Source of the DNA: Anoxynatronum buryatiense
GTDB taxonomy: Bacteria > Bacillota > Clostridia > Peptostreptococcales > Tindalliaceae
Length of the DNA: 64,000 bases
Assembly (NCBI RefSeq): GCF_900182905.1
Contig: NZ_FXUF01000004.1
Location: 186,001-250,000, forward strand
Reading direction: 5' to 3'
Within the stretch, counting starts at the first letter, position 1. Each line of letters begins with the position of its first letter. The notes under the pieces were generated by a model. It had not been told where the DNA came from and did no database searches. It was given only the letters and a program-made list of their open reading frames with translations. The translations under genes were made by a program, and so were the position numbers. Positions 61,077-64,000 of the stretch are shown piece by piece.

Positions 61077-61523
61077 ATGAAGACCTTGATGAAGCGTATG
61101 CATCCCGTAAAGCCGGGAGATGTGATACTGATTGTGCTGGTGGCCCTGGTGAGTCTTGGGGCTCTTTTTGCGGTGCCCCTGATGCTGGGAGAGGCGCCGG
61201 GCAATGGTAAAACCATTGTGGTGACCATGGATGGGCAGGTGATTCACCGAATCCCCATGCCTGAAACTGAAACCCTGGAAACCATCGACTTTCCCATCGA
61301 AGTGAGCGGCCGTGACGTTATCGCCACCCTGGAAGTGTTGGATGGCGCGGTGCGTCTGCAGCGGCTGCCCCAGGAAATATCACCCCTGTCCATTCATGCA
61401 GATATGGGATGGATCCGGGAGCCTTACCAAATGATCATCTCACTGCCCATTCGCCTCTATATCACCATCGAATTTGATGAAATTCCCGAAGACACACCTG
61501 AAATTGACACCCTTGTTTACTAA
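61077..61523 (+). CDS. NusG domain II-like membrane-anchored protein lacking cysteines
   Basis: The 148-residue protein has an N-terminal membrane helix (DVILIVLVALVSLGALFAVPLML) followed by an extracytoplasmic beta domain of the NusG_II type (IVVTMDGQVIHRIPM...GWIREPYQMIISLPIRLYITIE). Family members usually carry CP..C before GWI and a third Cys before LP. Here all three are replaced and the protein has no cysteine at all. Function is unknown in the family, and redox or cofactor roles tied to those cysteines would not apply. Confidence 0.7.
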   Translation: MKTLMKRMHPVKPGDVILIVLVALVSLGALFAVPLMLGEAPGNGKTIVVTMDGQVIHRIPMPETETLETIDFPIEVSGRDVIATLEVLDGAVRLQRLPQEISPLSIHADMGWIREPYQMIISLPIRLYITIEFDEIPEDTPEIDTLVY

Positions 61524-61539
61524 AAAGCTGAATTGGGAA

Positions 61540-61568
61540 TTGTCCCCGGAGCCTTCTTCTGCTATACT
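61540..61568 (+). promoter_or_regulatory. mbl promoter
   Basis: TTGTCC (61540-61545) and TATACT (61563-61568) with a 17-base spacer, followed by a leader of about 140 bases to the start codon. Confidence 0.7.
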
Positions 61569-61713
61569 GAAAGATGGCTAATCAGCATCGTGTTTGATTG
61601 TGCAGGATCCAATCACGGTGACGGATGATCCGAAACTGACTGAAATCACGTGGCATGGCAACAACTAAGGAAACAGAAGGAACAGAAATCAGAAAACAGA
61701 AGGTGGGAATACC

Positions 61714-62739
61714 ATGTTAGGATTATCTCCGGATATTGGCATTGATCTGGGAACGGCCAGTGTGCTGGTGTTTGTCAAAGGAAAAGGAATTGTGCTTCAG
61801 GAACCCTCTGTGGTGGCCATCGATAAATACTCCAACCAGGTACTGGCCGTTGGCCGGGAAGCCCGCAGAATGCTGGGGCGCACACCGGGTAACATTGTGG
61901 CCATTCGCCCATTAAAAGATGGCGTCATCTCCGATTACGAAATCACTGAAAAAATGCTGAAATACTTTATACAGAAAACTGTCGGCAAAAAACTCTTTTT
62001 CAAGCCGAAAATCATCGTGTGTGTCCCCAGTGGGGTGACAGAAGTGGAAAAACGGGCGGTCATTGATGCCACCAACGAAGCCGGTGCCCGCACCACCTAC
62101 CTTATTGAAGAGCCCATTGCCGCTGCCATTGGTGCCGGGTTGGATATCACCCAGCCAGTGGGTCACATGATTGTGGACATCGGAGGCGGCACCACTGATG
62201 TGGCGGTGATCTCCCTGGGAGGCATCGTGGTGAGCAACTCCATTAAAATTGCCGGCGATAAATTCGACGAGGCGATTATCCGTTACATGCGCAAAACCCA
62301 TAACATTATGATCGGTGAACGTACTGCCGAAGAACTAAAAATCAACATCGGCGGAGCCGTCAGCCGTACCGAACGGGTTTCCATGCATGTTCGGGGCCGA
62401 AATCTGGTTTCCGGTCTTCCGGTGAACATTGAAATCACCAGCGAAGAAATGATGGATGCCCTGGAAGAGAACATTGCTTCCATTTCAGATGCCATCCACT
62501 CCGTGCTGGAACGCACGCCTCCTGAAATGGCCTCCGACATTGCTGACCAGGGGATCATCATGACCGGCGGCGGTGCCTTGCTGTACGGGTTGGATGAATA
62601 CGTGCAGGCCCGTATGGGCATTCCTGTCACTGTGGCAGAAGATGCCATCAGCTGTGTGGCCAAGGGAACAGGAAAAGCACTGAACTCCATCCATGTGCTG
62701 GCACAGGCCCGGGGATCCCGGCGCCATGGCGACCGTTAA
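61714..62739 (+). CDS. mbl: MreB/Mbl family actin-like cell-shape protein
   Basis: The 341-residue protein has phosphate-1 motif GIDLGTASVLVF, VDIGGGTTDVAVISLGGIV (phosphate 2) and IIMTGGGALLYGLDEY (adenosine). The fold polymerises on the membrane to guide wall synthesis. The neighbouring flagellar gene matches the Bacillus subtilis mbl-flhO-flhP order, so Mbl fits better than MreB, which is usually beside mreC and mreD. Confidence 0.92.
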   Translation: MLGLSPDIGIDLGTASVLVFVKGKGIVLQEPSVVAIDKYSNQVLAVGREARRMLGRTPGNIVAIRPLKDGVISDYEITEKMLKYFIQKTVGKKLFFKPKIIVCVPSGVTEVEKRAVIDATNEAGARTTYLIEEPIAAAIGAGLDITQPVGHMIVDIGGGTTDVAVISLGGIVVSNSIKIAGDKFDEAIIRYMRKTHNIMIGERTAEELKINIGGAVSRTERVSMHVRGRNLVSGLPVNIEITSEEMMDALEENIASISDAIHSVLERTPPEMASDIADQGIIMTGGGALLYGLDEYVQARMGIPVTVAEDAISCVAKGTGKALNSIHVLAQARGSRRHGDR

Positions 62740-62860
62740 GGAAGCCAGTCGCTGAACAGCCCTTTAGCAGATGACTGCCGGCGGATTTACCGGCGGTTCC
62801 CATGTCTTCGCTTTGACGTTGGTTCATGCAGCTAAGAGAAGGGTTTTTCCGAAAAATCAT

Positions 62861-62923
62861 TAAAGATAGCCTGATGAATGCCGATAAATTCCCTGAAGGA
62901 ATGTGATCGGCATTTTTCACATT
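62861..62923 (+). promoter_or_regulatory. Sigma-D (sigma-28) type promoter overlapping an mbl terminator hairpin
   Basis: TAAA (62861-62864), 15 bases, then GCCGATAA (62880-62887) is an exact match to the flagellar sigma consensus. The same bases form a hairpin, AATGCCGAT (62877-62885) with ATCGGCATT, with an inner ATTCC/GGAAT stem and a T-run after it, which looks like the mbl terminator. Start would be near 62894, 120 bases before the flagellar gene. Confidence 0.7.
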
Positions 62924-63013
62924 CGCTGACAGACGCTCCACTCTTTGGAAGTTCAGTCAGACAAATGGACGATTCAAACGGTAATGACACACTGTCCGAA
63001 AAGGGGGATTCCC

Positions 63014-64000
63014 ATGTTTCGAGGACTTTACAACGCTGTTTCAACCATGAACACAGCACAAAAACAGATGGATGCGGCAGCCAATAACATGGCCAACGCC
63101 AACACCACCGCTTATAAGCGTGATCTGGTGATCACCGAGGCTTTTCCAGAGGTGCTTATCTCAAAACTGAACGGAACCGAAGCCAACCGACCCTACAGTG
63201 CCAATGTGCAGGTTAACGTAACGCGCCAGGGCGAAGGGTTTCGACTGGACACAGCCGGCGGTTTTTTTGCTGTTTCCACCCGTTTGGGGAACAGTTTTCA
63301 AAAAAGCATTGCCTTCGCACCCGATGAAGAAGGGTTTCTCCGTACCTATGAGCGGGATGCCACCGGCCAGATCGTGGCCCGCTATGGAAATTACATACTG
63401 GACGCTTCAGGCAACCGAATTCAGGTGCCCGAGGGCCAGCTGGAAGTGGATAACCGGGGTCGGGTGCTGGTTGACGGAGAGCCGATGGCAACCCTGCTGC
63501 GACGACCGGCGGGTCCCATCATCGGCACCATGAACAGCGGCCAGCGGTTGGAAAAGTTTGCCACCGATTTCTCCCAGGGATCTCTGGAACAAACCTGGAA
63601 TTCCCTTGATCTGGCGATTTCCGGCAGCGGTTTTTTCGTGGTTTACAAACCAGACCAGCCCGAGGAAATGTTCTACACCCGTGACGGGCATTTCACCCTC
63701 AATGAAAATGGGGATATCATCACCCAGGACGGTTATTTTCTGGGAAGTGTGAACGGTACCTCCATTCTGGTGGACGGTGATGATTTTGCTATCACCCCCG
63801 AAGGCCAGGTGCTGGTCAATGGCGAAGTGCGGGATCAGTTGGAGATGGTTGATTTTGCCAACCTGAAAGATCTTCGCAAGATAGGAGAAAGCCTGTACCG
63901 GTTTGAAGAGGGGCTTGAGCCGGAACCCATTCCCTTTGAGGGACAAGTGTTACAGGGTTTCCTGGAGGGTGCCAATGTGAATGCCATCGACCAGATGGTG
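63014..64000 (+). CDS. Flagellar basal-body rod/hook protein, FlgF/FlgG family (FlhO-like), partial
   Basis: It is open for 329 codons to the window edge. The N-terminus MFRGLYNAVSTMNTAQKQMDAAANNMANANTTAYKRD is the flg_bb_rod domain; SGSGFFVVYKPD...YTRDGHFTLNENGDIITQDGYFLG is the central hook/rod signature. The C-terminal domain begins only at the edge (NVNAIDQMV). FlhO and FlhP form the rod in Bacillus subtilis, and a second such gene probably follows. AAGGGGG precedes ATG 63014. Confidence 0.92.
   Translation, partial: MFRGLYNAVSTMNTAQKQMDAAANNMANANTTAYKRDLVITEAFPEVLISKLNGTEANRPYSANVQVNVTRQGEGFRLDTAGGFFAVSTRLGNSFQKSIAFAPDEEGFLRTYERDATGQIVARYGNYILDASGNRIQVPEGQLEVDNRGRVLVDGEPMATLLRRPAGPIIGTMNSGQRLEKFATDFSQGSLEQTWNSLDLAISGSGFFVVYKPDQPEEMFYTRDGHFTLNENGDIITQDGYFLGSVNGTSILVDGDDFAITPEGQVLVNGEVRDQLEMVDFANLKDLRKIGESLYRFEEGLEPEPIPFEGQVLQGFLEGANVNAIDQMV

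Overview
The window reads as one stretch of chromosome from an anaerobic, amino-acid- and betaine-fermenting member of the Clostridia (Firmicutes), probably one that relies on Na+ bioenergetics and possibly a halo- or alkaliphile. The grounds are selenocysteine-containing glycine and betaine reductase genes, a tandem glycine riboswitch, two rotary ATPases whose c subunits carry Na+-binding residues, an NhaC-type antiporter, strong AGGAGG ribosome binding sites with some TTG/GTG starts, and the Bacillus-like order wecB/mnaA - atp operon - mbl - flhO. No rRNA, tRNA, CRISPR array, transposase or phage gene was seen. The species cannot be named from the sequence.

Layout. 1-4.4 kb, minus strand: promoter, tandem glycine riboswitch with terminator platform, grdX, grdE and grdB (in-frame UGA), then trxB, which runs off the left edge and has its own promoter. 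4.5-9.8 kb: a TetR-family regulator divergent from grdI, grdH (in-frame UGA) and a BCCT transporter, a betaine uptake and reduction unit. 10.2-16.8 kb: a complete nine-gene N-type ATPase operon (atpDCQRBEFAG), followed by an MFS transporter broken by a one-base shift in a G run. 18.0-24.5 kb: nitrogen assimilation, with glnA and an ANTAR regulator, glnB and amt (long leader with an internal terminator), then ACT-domain and UPF0210 genes. 24.7-29.5 kb: glutamate synthase large subunit without an adjacent small subunit. 29.5-38.0 kb: a long hairpin element, a sensor kinase, dCMP deaminase, a TagO/WecA-like transferase, and a TetR-ABC-FtsX-HlyD export cluster. 38.5-44.3 kb: NhaC antiporter, M20 hydrolase, amidohydrolase and a BTAD-type regulator. 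44.3-51.6 kb: a six-gene minus-strand operon for BMP-type (nucleoside-like) uptake plus two phosphoesterases, divergent from a Crp/Fnr-like regulator, with a palindrome at -41.5 of the predicted operon promoter. 51.9-60.9 kb: wecB and a full F-type Na+ ATP synthase operon with two different c subunits. 61.0-64.0 kb: a cysteine-less NusG-domain-II protein, an MreB/Mbl homologue, and a flagellar rod/hook protein cut by the right edge.

How it fits together (inference). Glycine and betaine are reduced with electrons from thioredoxin, and acetyl phosphate formed by the reductases would yield ATP. Na+ links BCCT uptake, NhaC and both ATPases. The F-type enzyme would be the ATP synthase or main coupling enzyme, and the N-type enzyme an accessory Na+ pump. 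Ammonia released by the reductases could be assimilated by the nearby glutamine synthetase, PII, ammonium channel and glutamate synthase genes.
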